Source of the DNA: Osmia lignaria lignaria
Lineage: Eukaryota > Arthropoda > Insecta > Hymenoptera > Megachilidae
DNA length: 64,000 nucleotides
Assembly: GCF_051020975.1 (NCBI RefSeq)
Contig: NW_027478166.1
Span: forward strand, 6,759,501 to 6,823,500
Direction: 5' to 3'
The notes under the pieces were generated by a model. That model saw only the letters and a list, made by a program, of their open reading frames with translations, searched no databases and was not told the origin of the DNA. Each line of letters opens with the position of its first letter. The first letter of the stretch is position 1. Positions 12,540-25,540 of the stretch are shown here, piece after piece. Made by a program: the position numbers and the translations under genes.

Positions 12540-13621
12540 CCATGAGATATATCTGCAAATATCTCGGAAACGAAGCGAGCTATGGCAAAATGTTAAGAGA
12601 CCTTTTTTGTAGAGAATTATGTTTCCTACAATTTATGTTGTATGATATTTTTTGATCAGAAGCGTAGTTTTCGAGATATATCGAGATATTTAAAAGTTCC
12701 GAAGCCGCACCAACATAATAGAGATACAGAAACACCGTGGCCCATTTCTTTGAGATAACTCTGCACTAGTGCGAGCCGCAAATGCCACTTCCAGCTTAGC
12801 TGTGCAGAAGAAGAACAACAAGAAGAAGAAATATCTCCAAATATGTCCGTCAGGCCCCTTCCCATGAGATATATCTGCAAATATCTCGGAAACGAAGCGA
12901 GCTATGGCAAAATGTTAAGAGACCTTTTTTGTAGAGAATTATGTTTCCTACAATTTATGTTGTATGATATTTTTTGATCAGAAGCGTAGTTTTCGAGATA
13001 TATCGAGATATTTAAAAGTTCCGAAGCCGCACCAACATAATAGAGATACAGAAACACCGTGGCCCCTTTCTTTGAGATAACTCTGCACTATTGCGAGCTG
13101 CAAATGCCACTTCCAGCTTAGCTGTGCAGAGGAAGAACAACAAGAAGAAGAAATATCTCGAAATATGTCCGTCAGGCCCCTTCCCTTGAGATATATCTGC
13201 AAATATCTCGGAAACGAAGCGAGCTATGGCAAAATGTTAAGAGACCTTTTTTGTAGAGAATTATGTTTCCTACAATTTATGTTGTATGATATTTTTTGAT
13301 CAGAAGCGTAGTTTTCGAGATATATCGAGATATTTAAAAGTTCCGAAGCCGCACCAACATAATAGAGATACAGAAACACCGTGGCCCCTTTCTTTGAGAT
13401 AACTCTGCACTAGTGCGAGCCGCAAATGCCACTTCCAGCTTAGCTGTGCAGAAGAAGAACAACAAGAAGAAGAAATATCTCGAAATATGTCCGTCAGGCC
13501 CCTTCCCTTGAGATAAATATGCAAATATCTCGGAAACGAAGCGAGCTATGGCAAAATGTTAAGAGACCTTTTTTGTAGAGAATTAAGTTTCCTACTTTTT
13601 ATGTTCGATGATATTTTTTGA
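12334..13621. repeat. Locally amplified B-headed monomers
   Basis: Four successive B heads (12334, 12656, 12978, 13300) break the alternation seen elsewhere. The first two carry CCCATGAGATATATC and three of the four are followed by TTTATGTTGTATGAT. The 12656 unit adds private CCCATTTCTTT and ATCTCCAAATATG. This looks like single-monomer amplification. Confidence 0.7.
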
Positions 13622-13943
13622 TCAGATGCGTAGTTCTCGAGATATATCAAGATATTTAAAAGTTCCGAAGCTGCACCAACATAATAGAGGTACAGAAACA
13701 CCGTGGCCTCTTTCTTTGAGATAACTCTGCACTATTGCGAGCTGCAAATGCCACTTCGAGCTTAGCTGTGCAGAAGAAGAACAACAAGAAGAAGAAATAT
13801 CTCGAAATATGTCCGTCAGACCCCTTCCCTTGAGATGAATCTGCAAATATCTCGGAAACGAAGCGAGCTATGGCAAAATGTTAAGAGACCTTTTTTGTAG
13901 AGAATAATGTTTCCTACAATTTACGTTCTATGATATTTTTTGA
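13622..13943. repeat. Type E monomer (exemplar)
   Basis: Linked diagnostic changes are GAAGCTGCACC, AGAGGTACAG, GTGGCCTCTTTC and CACTTCGAGC; many copies also have CAGACCCC with GAGATGAATC. Type E units are confined mainly to 13.6-23.6 kb (13622, 14266, 14910, 15876, 16520, 17164, 17811, 19422, 20066, 22643, 23287). Hybrid traces appear at 26185, 27795 and 47759. Confidence 0.88.
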
Positions 13944-15553
13944 TCAGAAGCGTAGTTCTCGAGATATATCAAGATATTTAAAAGTTCCGAAGCCGCACCA
14001 ACATAATAGAGATACAGAAACACCGTGGCCCCTTTCTTTGAGATAACTCTGCACTAGTGCGAGCCGCAAATGCCACTTCCAGCTTAGCTGTGCAGAAGAA
14101 GAACAACAAGAAGAAGAAATATCTCGAAATATGTCCGTCAGGCCCCTTCCCTTGAGATAAATATGCAAATATCTCGGAAACGAAGCGAGCTATGGCAAAA
14201 TGTTAAGAGACCTTTTTTGTAGAGAATTAAGTTTCCTACTTTTTATGTTCGATGATATTTTTTGATCAGATGCGTAGTTCTCGAGATATATCAAGATATT
14301 TAAAAGTTCCGAAGCTGCACCAACATAATAGAGGTACAGAAACACCGTGGCCTCTTTCTTTGAGATAACTCTGCACTATTGCGAGCTGCAAATGCCACTT
14401 CGAGCTTAGCTGTGCAGAAGAAGAACAACAAGAAGAAGAAATATCTCGAAATATGTCCGTCAGACCCCTTCCCTTGAGATGAATCTGCAAATATCTCGGA
14501 AACGAAGCGAGCTATGGCAAAATGTTAAGAGACCTTTTTTGTAGAGAATAATGTTTCCTACAATTTACGTTGTATGATATTTTTTGATCAGAAGCGTAGT
14601 TTTCGAGATATATCGAGATATTTAAAAGTTCCGAAGCCGCACCAACATAATAGAGATACAGAAACACCGTGGCCCCTTTCTTTGAGATAACTCTGCACTA
14701 GTGCGAGCCGCAAATGCCACTTCCAGCTTAGCTGTGCAGAAGAAGAACAACAAGAAGAAGAAATATCTCGAAATATGTCCGTCAGGCCCCTTCCCTTGAG
14801 ATAAATATGCAAATATCTCGGAAACAAAGCGAGCTATGGCAAAATGTTAAGAGACCTTTTTTGTAGAGAATTAAGTTTCCTACTTTTTATGTTCGATGAT
14901 ATTTTTTGATCAGATGCGTAGTTCTCGAGATATATCAAGATATTTAAAAGTTCCGAAGCTGCACCAACATAATAGAGGTACAGAAACACCGTGGCCTCTT
15001 TCTTTGAGATAACTCTGCACTATTGCGAGCTGCAAATGCCACTTCGAGCTTAGCTGTGCAGAAGAAGAACAACAAGAAGAAGAAATATCTCGAAATATGT
15101 CCGTCAGACCCCTTCCCTTGAGGTGAATCTGCAAATATCTCGGAAACGAAGCGAGCTATGGCAAAATGTTAAGAGACCTTTTTTGTAGAGAATAATGTTT
15201 CCTACAATTTACGTTCTATGATATTTTTTGATCAGAAGCGTAGTTCTCGAGATATATCAAGATATTTAAAAGTTCCGAAGCCGCACCAACATAATAGAGA
15301 TACAGAAACACCGTGGCCCCTTTCTTTGAGATAACTCTGCACTAGTGCGAGCCGCAAATGCCACTTCCAGCTTAGCTGTGCAGAAGAAGAACAACAAGAA
15401 GAAGAAATATCTCGAAATATGTCCGTCAGGCCCCTTCCCTTGAGATAAATATGCAAATATCTCGGAAACGAAGCGAGCTATGGCAAAATGTTAAGAGACC
15501 TTTTTTGTAGAGAATTAAGTTTCCTACTTTTGATGTTTTATGATATTTTTTGA
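13622..15553. repeat. Three tandem E/B-like dimers (3 x 644 bp)
   Basis: Type E units at 13622, 14266 and 14910 alternate with ACTAGT units at 13944, 14588 and 15232. The E units are nearly identical, differing at 15122 (AGGTGAATC against AGATGAATC). All three E units are followed by GAATAATGTTTCC with TTTACGTT. The middle partner (14588) differs from the other two in its head and has GGAAACAAAGCG, so each dimer has continued to exchange. Confidence 0.85.
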
Positions 15554-18325
15554 TCAGATGCGTAGTTCTCGAGATATATCAAGATATTTAAAAGTTCCGA
15601 TGCCGCACCAACATAATAGAGATACAGAAACACCGTGGCCCCTTTCTTTGAGATAACTCTGCACTAGTGCGAGCGGCAAATGCCACTTCCAGCTTAGCTG
15701 TGCAGAAGAAGAACAACAAGAAGAAGAAATATCTCGAAATATGTCCGTCAGGTCACTTCCCTCGAGATAAATCTGCAAATATCTCGGAAACGAAGCGAGC
15801 TATGGCAAAATGTTAAGAGACCTTTTTTGTAGAGAATTAAGTTCCCTACTTTTTATGTTCGATGATATTTTTTGATCAGATGCGTAGTTCTCGAGATATA
15901 TCAAGATATTTAAAAGTTCCGAAGCTGCACCAACATAATAGAGGTACAGAAACACCGTGGCCTCTTTCTTTGAGATAACTCTGCACTATTGCGAGCTGCA
16001 AATGCCACTTCGAGCTTAGCTGTGCAGAAGAAGAACAACAAGAAGAAGAAATATCTCGAAATATGTCCGTCAGGCCCGTTCCCTTGAGATAAATATGCAA
16101 ATATCTCGGAAACGAAGAGAGCTATGGCAAAATGTTAAGAGACCTTTTTTGTAGAGAATTATGTTTCCTACAATTTATGTTCTATGATATTTTTTGATCA
16201 GAAGCGTAGTTCTCGAGATATATCAAGATATTTAAAAGTTCCGAAGCTGCACCAACATAATAGAGATACAGAAACACCGTGGCCCCTTTCTTTGAGATAA
16301 CTCTGCACTAGTGCGAGCCGCAAATGCCACTTCCAGCTTAGCTGTGCAGAAGAAGAACAACAAGAAGAAGAAATATCTCGAAATATGTCCGTCAGGCCCC
16401 TTCCCTTGAGATAAATATGCAAATATCTCGGAAACAAAGCGAGCTATGGCAAAATGTTAAGAGACCTTTTTTGTAGAGAATTAAGTTTCCTACTTTTTAT
16501 GTTCGATGATATTTTTTGATCAGATGCGTAGTTCTCGAGATATATCAAGATATTTAAAAGTTCCGAAGCTGCACCAACATAATAGAGGTACAGAAACACC
16601 GTGGCCTCTTTCTTTGAGATAACTCTGCACTATTGCGAGCTGCAAATGCCACTTCGAGCTTAGCTGTGCAGAAGAAGAACAACAAGAAGAAGAAATATCT
16701 CGAAATATGTCCGTCAGACCCCTTCCCTTGAGATGAATCTGCAAATATCTCGGAAACGAAGCGAGATATGGCAAAATGTTAAGAGACCTTTTTTGTAGAG
16801 AATAATGTTTCCTACAATTTACGTTCTATGATATTTTTTGATCAGAAGCGTAGTTCTCGAGATATATCAAGATATTTAAAAGTTCCGAAGCCGCACCAAC
16901 ATAATACAGATACAGAAACACCGTGGCCCCTTTCTTTGAGATAACTCTGCACTAGTGCGAGCGGCAAATGCCACTTCCAGCTTAGCTGTGCAGAAGAAGA
17001 ACTACAAGAAGAAGAAATATCTCGAAATATGTCCGTCAGGCCACTTCCCTTGAGATAAATCTGCAAATATCTCGGAAACGAAGCGAGCTATGGCAAAATG
17101 TTAAGAGACCTTTTTTGTAGAGAATTAAGTTTCCTACTTTTTATGTTCGATGATATTTTTTGATCAGATGCGTAGTTCACGAGATATATCAAGATATTTA
17201 AAAGTTCCGAAGCTGCACCAACATAATAGAGGTACAGAAACACCGTGGCCTCTTTCTTTGAGATAACTCTGCACTATTGCGAGCTGCAAATGCCACTTCG
17301 AGCTTAGCTGTGCAGAAGAAGAACAACAAGAAGAAGAAATATCTCGAAATATGTCCGTCAGGCCCGTTCCCTTGAGATAAATATGCAAATATCTCGGAAA
17401 CGAAGCGAGCTATGGCAAAATGTTAAGAGACCGTTGTTGTAGAGAATTAAGTTTCCTACTTTTTATGTTCTATGATATTTTTTGATCAGACGCGTAGTTC
17501 TCGAGATATATCAAGATATTTAAAAGTTCCGATGCCGCACCAACATAATAGAGATACAGAAACACCGTGGCCCCTTTCTTTGAGATAACTCTGCACTATT
17601 GCGAGCTGCAAATGCCACTTCCAGCTTAGCTGTGCAGAAGAAGAACAACAAGAAGAAGAACAAATATCTCGAAATATGTCCGTCAGGCCCCTTCCCTTGA
17701 GATAAATCTGCAAATATCTCGGAAACGAAGAGAGCTATGGCAAAATGTTAAGAGACCTTTTTGGTAGAGAATTATGTTTCCTACAATTTATGTTCTATGA
17801 TATTTTTTGATCAGAAGCGTAGTTCTCGAGATATATCAAGATATTTAAAAGTTCCGAAGCTGCACCAACATAATAGAGGTACAGAAACACCGTGGCCTCT
17901 TTCTTTGAGATAACTCTGCACTATTGCGAGCTGCAAATGCCACTTCGAGCTTAGCTGTGCAGAAGAAGAACAACAAGAAGAAGAAATATCTCGAAATATG
18001 TCCGTCAGGCCCGTTCCCTTGAGATAAATATGCAAATATCTCGGAAACGAAGAGAGCTATGGCAAAATGTTAAGAGACCTTTTTTGTAGAGAATTATGTT
18101 TCCTACAATCTATGTTCTATGATATTTTTTGATCAGAAGCGTAGTTTTCGAGATATATCGAGATATTTAAAAGTTCCGAAGCCGCACCAACATAATAGAG
18201 ATACAGAAACACCGTGGCCCCTTTCTTTGAGATAACTCTGCACTAGTGCGAGCCGCAAATGCCACTTCCAGCTTAGCTGTGCAGAAGAAGAACAACAAGA
18301 AGAAGAAATATCTCGAAATATGTCA
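15554..18325. repeat. Mosaic domain rich in type E hybrids
   Basis: Nine units without a simple higher-order period: E bodies at 15876, 16520, 17164 and 17811 in mixed tails, and GAGCGGCAAATG bodies at 15554 and 16842. The 16520 unit shares GGAAACAAAGCG upstream with 14588, showing that pieces of the previous dimer block were reused. The 17486 unit contains the only +3 insertion. Confidence 0.7.
17651..17666. other. 3-bp insertion in GAA tract
   Basis: The tract reads AGAAGAAGAACAAATATC where others go from AGAAGAAGAA directly to ATATC, adding one CAA/AAC triplet. It makes the 17486 unit 325 bp and keeps the reverse frame open (75 codons). It was not propagated to any other unit. Confidence 0.9.
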
Positions 18326-18768
18326 GTTAGGCCCCTTCCCTTGAGATAAATCTGCAAATATCTCGGAAACGAAGCGAGCTATGGCAAAATGTTAAGAGAC
18401 CTTTTTTGTAGAGAATTAAGTTTCCTACTTTTTATGTTCTATGATATTTTTTGATCAGAAGCGTAGTTTTCGAGATATATCGAGATATTTAAAAGTTCCG
18501 AAGCCGCACCAACATAATAGAGATACAGAAACACCGTGGCCCCTTTCTTTGAGATAACTCTGCACTAGTGCGAGCCGCAAATGCCACTTCCAGCTTAGCT
18601 GTGCAGAAGAAGAACAACAAGAAGAAGAAATATCTCGAAATATGTCCGTCAGGCCCCTTCCCTTGCGATATATCTGCAAATATCTCGGAAACGAAGCGAG
18701 CTATGGCAAAATCTTAAGAGACCTTTTTTGTAGAGAATTATGTTTCCTACAATTTCTGTTGTATGATA

Positions 18769-18775
18769 TTTTTTT
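18769..18775. other. 1-bp T insertion (T7 tract), original
   Basis: GATATTTTTTT before GATCAG instead of the usual six T. It makes the spacing 18455 to 18778 equal to 323 bp and serves as a marker of the 10-mer duplication. Confidence 0.9.
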
Positions 18776-20695
18776 GATCAGAAGCGTAGTTTTCGACATA
18801 TATCGAGATATTTAAAAGTTCCGATGCCGCACCAACATAATAGAGATACAGAAACACCGTGGCCCCTTTCTTTGAGAGAACTCTGCACTAGTGCGAGCCG
18901 CAAATGCCACTTCCAGCTTAGCTGTGCAGAAGAAGAACAACAAGAAGAAGAAATATCTCGAAATATGTCCGGCAGGCCCCTTCCCTTGAGATAAATATGC
19001 AAATATCTCGGAAACCAAGCGAGCTATGGCAAAATGTTAAGAGACCTTTTTTGTAGAGAATTAAGTTTCCTACTTTTGATGTTCTATGATATTTTTTGAT
19101 CAGATGCGTAGTTCTCGAGATATCTCAAGATATTTAAAAGTTCCGAAGCCGCACCAACATAATAGAGATACAGAAACACCGTGGCCCCTTTCTTTGAGAT
19201 AACTCTGCACTAGTGCGAGCCGCAAATGCCACTTCCAGCTTAGCTGTGCAGAAGAAGAACAACAAGAAGAAGAAATATCTCGAAATATGTCCGTCAGGCC
19301 CGTTCCCTTGAGATAAATATGCAAATATCTCGGAAACGAAGCGAGCTATGGCAAAATGTTAAGAGACCGTTGTTGTAGAGAATTAAGTTTCCTACTTTTT
19401 ATGTTCTATGATATTTTTTGATCAGACGCGTAGTTCTCGAGATATATCAAGATATTTAAAAGTTCCGATGCCGCACCAACATAATAGAGATACAGAAACA
19501 CCGTGGCCTCTTTCTTTGAGATAACTCTGCACTATTGCGAGCTGCAAATGCCACTTCGAGCTTAGCTGTGCAGAAGAAGAACAACAAGAAGAAGAAATAT
19601 CTCGAAATATGTCCGTCAGACCCCTTCCCTTGAGATGAATCTGCAAATATCTCGGAAACGAAGCGAGCTATGGCAAAATGTTAAGAGACCTTTTTTGTAG
19701 AGAATAATGTTTCCTACAATTTACGTTCTATGATATTTTTTGATCAGAAGCGTAGTTCTCGAGATATATCAAGATATTTAAAAGTTCCGAAGCCGCACCA
19801 ACATAATAGAGATACAGAAACACCGTGGCCCCTTTCTTTGAGATAACTCTGCACTAGTGCGAGCCGCAAATGCCACTTCCAGCTTAGCTGTGCAGAAGAA
19901 GAACAACAAGAAGAAGAAATATCTCGAAATATGTCCGTCAGGCCCCTTCCCTTGAGATAAATATGCAAATATCTCGGAAACGAAGCGAGCTATGGCAAAA
20001 TGTTAAGAGACCTTTTTTGTAGAGAATTATGTTTCCTACAATTTATGTTCTATGATATTTTTTGATCAGAAGCGTAGTTCTCGAGATATATCAAGATATT
20101 TAAAAGTTCCGAAGCTGCACCAACATAATAGAGGTACAGAAACACCGTGGCCTCTTTCTTTGAGATAACTCTGCACTATTGCGAGCTGCAAATGCCACTT
20201 CGAGCTTAGCTGTGCAGAAGAAGAACAACAAGAAGAAGAAATATCTCGAAATATGTCCGTCAGGCCCGTTCCCTTGAGATAAATATGCAAATATCTCGGA
20301 AACGAAGCGAGCTATGGCAAAATGTTAAGAGGCCGTTGTTGTAGAGAATTAAGTTTCCTACTTTTTATGTTCTATGATATTTTTTGATCAGAAGCGTAGT
20401 TTTCGAGATATATCGAGATATTTAAAAGTTCCGAAGCCGCACCAACATAATAGAGATACAGAAACACCGTGGCCCCTTTCTTTGAGATAACTCTGCACTA
20501 GTGCGAGCCGCAAATGCCACTTCCAGCTTAGCTGTGCAGAAGAAGAACAACAAGAAGAAGAAATATCTCGAAATATGTCCGTCAGGCCCCTTCCCTTGAG
20601 ATATATCTGCAAATATCTCGGAAACGAAGCGAGCTATGGCAAAATGTTAAGAGACCTTTTTTGTAGAGAATTATGTTTCCTACAATTTCTGTTGT

Positions 20696-20926
20696 ATGAT
20701 ATTTTTTGATCAGAAGCGTAGTTTTCGACATATATCGAGATATTTAAAAGTTCCGAAGCCGCACCAACATAATAGAGATACAGAAACACCGTGGCCCCTT
20801 TCTTTGAGAGAACTCTGCACTAGTGCGAGCCGCAAATGCCACTTCCAGCTTAGCTGTGCAGAAGAAGAACAACAAGAAGAAGAAATATCTCGAAATATGT
20901 CCGTCAGGCCCCTTCCCTTGAGATAA
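20696..20926 (+). other. 76-codon + strand frame created by a stop-losing change, judged non-coding
   Basis: An ATG in GTATGATATT starts a frame that stays open because GAGATAACTC became GAGAGAACTC. It occurs only in this subtype, at 20696, 21340, 23917 and 24561, all inside the two 10-mer copies. It overlaps the reverse frame along its length. There is no sign of constraint; it reflects local amplification of one mutation. Confidence 0.75.
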
Positions 20927-21546
20927 ATATGCAAATATCTCGGAAACGAAGCGAGCTATGGCAAAATAGTAAGAGACCTTTTTTGTAGAGAATTAAGTTT
21001 CCTACTTTTTATGTTCTATGATATTTTTTGATCAGATGCGTAGTTCTCGAGATATCTCAAGATATTTAAAAGTTCCGAAGCCGCACCAACATAATAGAGA
21101 TACAGAAACACCGTGGCCCCTTTCTTTGAGATAACTCTGCACTAGTGCGAGCCGCAAATGCCACTTCCAGCTTAGCTGTGCAGAAGAAGAACAACAAGAA
21201 GAAGAAATATCTCGAAATATGTCCGTCAGGCCCCTTCCCTTGAGATAAATCTGCAAATATCTCGGAAACGAAGCGAGCTATGGCAAAATGTTAAGAGACC
21301 TTTTTTGTAGAGAATTATGTTTCCTACAATTTCTGTTGTATGATATTTTTTGATCAGAAGCGTAGTTTTCGACATATATCGAGATATTTAAAAGTTCCGA
21401 AGCCGCACCAACATAATAGAGATACAGAAACACCGTGGCCCCTTTCTTTGAGAGAACTCTGCACTAGTGCGAGCCGCAAATGCCACTTCCAGCTTAGCTG
21501 TGCAGAAGAAGAACAACAAGAAGAAGAAATATCTCGAAATATGTCC

Positions 21547-24500
21547 GTTAGGCCCCTTCCCTTGAGATAAATCTGCAAATATCTCGGAAACGAAGCGAGC
21601 TATGGCAAAATGTTAAGAGACCTTTTTTGTAGAGAATTAAGTTTCCTACTTTTTATGTTCTATGATATTTTTTGATCAGAAGCGTAGTTTTCGAGATATA
21701 TCGAGATATTTAAAAGTTCCGAAGCCGCACCAACATAATAGAGATACAGAAACACCGTGGCCCCTTTCTTTGAGATAACTCTGCACTAGTGCGAGCCGCA
21801 AATGCCACTTCCAGCTTAGCTGTGCAGAAGAAGAACAACAAGAAGAAGAAATATCTCGAAATATGTCCGTCAGGCCCCTTCCCTTGCGATATATCTGCAA
21901 ATATCTCGGAAACGAAGCGAGCTATGGCAAAATCTTAAGAGACCTTTTTTGTAGAGAATTATGTTTCCTACAATTTCTGTTGTATGATATTTTTTTGATC
22001 AGAAGCGTAGTTTTCGACATATATCGAGATATTTAAAAGTTCCGATGCCGCACCAACATAATAGAGATACAGAAACACCGTGGCCCCTTTCTTTGAGAGA
22101 ACTCTGCACTAGTGCGAGCCGCAAATGCCACTTCCAGCTTAGCTGTGCAGAAGAAGAACAACAAGAAGAAGAAATATCTCGAAATTTGTCCGGCAGGCCC
22201 CTTCCCTTGAGATAAATATGCAAATATCTCGGAAACGAAGCGAGCTATGGCAAAATGTTAAGAGACCTTTTTTGTAGAGAATTAAGTTTCCTACTTTTGA
22301 TGTTCTATGATATTTTTTGATCAGATGCGTAGTTCTCGAGATATCTCAAGATATTTAAAAGTTCCGAAGCCGCACCAACATAATAGAGATACAGAAACAC
22401 CGTGGCCCCTTTCTTTGAGATAACTCTGCACTAGTGCGAGCCGCAAATGCCACTTCCAGCTTAGCTGTGCAGAAGAAGAACAACAAGAAGAAGAAATATC
22501 TCGAAATATGTCCGTCAGGCCCGTTCCCTTGAGATAAATATGCAAATATCTCGGAAACGAAGCGAGCTATGGCAAAATGTTAAGAGACCGTTGTTGTAGA
22601 GAATTAAGTTTCCTACTTTTTATGTTCTATGATATTTTTTGATCAGACGCGTAGTTCTCGAGATATATCAAGATATTTAAAAGTTCCGATGCCGCACCAA
22701 CATAATAGAGATACAGAAACACCGTGGCCTCTTTCTTTGAGATAACTCTGCACTATTGCGAGCTGCAAATGCCACTTCGAGCTTAGCTGTGCAGAAGAAG
22801 AACAACAAGAAGAAGAAATATCTCGAAATATGTCCGTCAGACCCCTTCCCTTGAGATGAATCTGCAAATATCTCGGAAACGAAGCGAGCTATGGCAAAAT
22901 GTTAAGAGACCTTTTTTGTAGAGAATAATGTTTCCTACAATTTACGTTCTATGATATTTTTTGATCAGAAGCGTAGTTCTCGAGATATATCAAGATATTT
23001 AAAAGTTCCGAAGCCGCACCAACATAATAGAGATACAGAAACACCGTGGCCCCTTTCTTTGAGATAACTCTGCACTAGTGCGAGCCGCAAATGCCACTTC
23101 CAGCTTAGCTGTGCAGAAGAAGAACAACAAGAAGAAGAAATATCTCGAAATATGTCCGTCAGGCCCCTTCCCTTGAGATAAATATGCAAATATCTCGGAA
23201 ACGAAGCGAGCTATGGCAAAATGTTAAGAGACCTTTTTTGTAGAGAATTATGTTTCCTACAATTTATGTTCTATGATATTTTTTGATCAGAAGCGTAGTT
23301 CTCGAGATATATCAAGATATTTAAAAGTTCCGAAGCTGCACCAACATAATAGAGGTACAGAAACACCGTGGCCTCTTTCTTTGAGATAACTCTGCACTAT
23401 TGCGAGCTGCAAATGCCACTTCGAGCTTAGCTGTGCAGAAGAAGAACAACAAGAAGAAGAAATATCTCGAAATATGTCCGTCAGGCCCGTTCCCTTGAGA
23501 TAAATATGCAAATATCTCGGAAACGAAGCGAGCTATGGCAAAATGTTAAGAGGCCGTTGTTGTAGAGAATTAAGTTTCCTACTTTTTATGTTCTATGATA
23601 TTTTTTGATCAGAAGCGTAGTTTTCGAGATATATCGAGATATTTAAAAGTTCCGAAGCCGCACCAACATAATAGAGATACAGAAACACCGTGGCCCCTTT
23701 CTTTGAGATAACTCTGCACTAGTGCGAGCCGCAAATGCCACTTCCAGCTTAGCTGTGCAGAAGAAGAACAACAAGAAGAAGAAATATCTCGAAATATGTC
23801 CGTCAGGCCCCTTCCCTTGAGATATATCTGCAAATATCTCGGAAACGAAGCGAGCTATGGCAAAATGTTAAGAGACCTTTTTTGTAGAGAATTATGTTTC
23901 CTACAATTTCTGTTGTATGATATTTTTTGATCAGAAGCGTAGTTTTCGACATATATCGAGATATTTAAAAGTTCCGAAGCCGCACCAACATAATAGAGAT
24001 ACAGAAACACCGTGGCCCCTTTCTTTGAGAGAACTCTGCACTAGTGCGAGCCGCAAATGCCACTTCCAGCTTAGCTGTGCAGAAGAAGAACAACAAGAAG
24101 AAGAAATATCTCGAAATATGTCCGTCAGGCCCCTTCCCTTGAGATAAATATGCAAATATCTCGGAAACGAAGCGAGCTATGGCAAAATAGTAAGAGACCT
24201 TTTTTGTAGAGAATTAAGTTTCCTACTTTTTATGTTCTATGATATTTTTTGATCAGATGCGTAGTTCTCGAGATATCTCAAGATATTTAAAAGTTCCGAA
24301 GCCGCACCAACATAATAGAGATACAGAAACACCGTGGCCCCTTTCTTTGAGATAACTCTGCACTAGTGCGAGCCGCAAATGCCACTTCCAGCTTAGCTGT
24401 GCAGAAGAAGAACAACAAGAAGAAGAAATATCTCGAAATATGTCCGTCAGGCCCCTTCCCTTGAGATAAATCTGCAAATATCTCGGAAACGAAGCGAGCT

Positions 24501-24767
24501 ATGGCAAAATGTTAAGAGACCTTTTTTGTAGAGAATTATGTTTCCTACAATTTCTGTTGTATGATATTTTTTGATCAGAAGCGTAGTTTTCGACATATAT
24601 CGAGATATTTAAAAGTTCCGAAGCCGCACCAACATAATAGAGATACAGAAACACCGTGGCCCCTTTCTTTGAGAGAACTCTGCACTAGTGCGAGCCGCAA
24701 ATGCCACTTCCAGCTTAGCTGTGCAGAAGAAGAACAACAAGAAGAAGAAATATCTCGAAATATGTCC
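21547..24767. repeat. 10-mer higher-order repeat, copy 2 (3221 bp)
   Basis: Tandem partner of 18326-21546, directly abutting. The boundary lies at the GTTAGG of the 21354 unit, which joins a GAGAGAACTC body to a 3' end like that of the 18133 unit. A further 644-bp dimer repeat is visible at the end of each copy (20710/21354 and 23931-24574/24575-25218). Confidence 0.9.
21990..21996. other. 1-bp T insertion (T7 tract), duplicated copy
   Basis: The same T7 tract exactly 3221 bp after 18769, showing the insertion was copied with the 10-mer and is not independent. Confidence 0.9.
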
Positions 24768-25540
24768 GTCAGGCCCCTTCCCTTGAGATAAATATGCAAA
24801 TATCTCGGAAACGAAGCGAGCTATGGCAAAATAGTAAGAGACCTTTTTTGTAGAGAATTAAGTTTCCTACTTTTTATGTTCTATGATATTTTTTGATCAG
24901 ATGCGTAGTTCTCGAGATATCTCAAGATATTTAAAAGTTCCGAAGCCGCACCAACATAATAGAGATACAGAAACACCGTGGCCCCTTTCTTTGAGATAAC
25001 TCTGCACTAGTGCGAGCCGCAAATGCCACTTCCAGCTTAGCTGTGCAGAAGAAGAACAACAAGAAGAAGAAATATCTCGAAATATGTCCGTCAGGCCCCT
25101 TCCCTTGAGATAAATCTGCAAATATCTCGGAAACGAAGCGAGCTATGGCAAAATGTTAAGAGACCTTTTTTGTAGAGAATTAAGTTTCCTACTTTTTATG
25201 TTCTATGATATTTTTTGATCAGAAGCGTAGTTTTCGAGATATATCGAGATATTTAAAAGTTCCGAAGCCGCACCAACATAATAGAGATACAGAAACAACG
25301 TGGCCCCTTTCTTTGAGATAACTCTGCACGATTGCGAGCTGGAAATGCCACTTCCAGCTTAGCTGTGCAGAAGAAGAACAACAAGAAGAAGAAATATCTC
25401 GAAATATGTCCGTCAGGCCCCTTCCCTTGAGATAAATATGCAAATATCTCGGAAACGAAGCGAGCTATGGCAAAATGTTAAGAGACCTTTTTTGTAGAGA
25501 ATTAAGTTTCGTACTTTTTATGTTCTATGATATTTTTTGA

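Larger units (their letters stand above)
18326..21546. repeat. 10-mer higher-order repeat, copy 1 (3221 bp)
   Basis: Units 18455 to 21354 are repeated as 21676 to 24575. Shared markers: CCCTTGCGATATATC (18455), T7 tract and CCGGCAGG (18778), GATATCTCAAG (19100), E unit (19422), GTTAAGAGGCCG (after 20066), GAGAGAACTC (20710), AAAATAGTAAGAG (after 20710). Differences noticed: 19016 (CCAAGCG against CGAAGCG), 22185 (AATTTGTCC against AATATGTCC) and the DIF/DKF codon change near 22170-22185. Confidence 0.9.
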
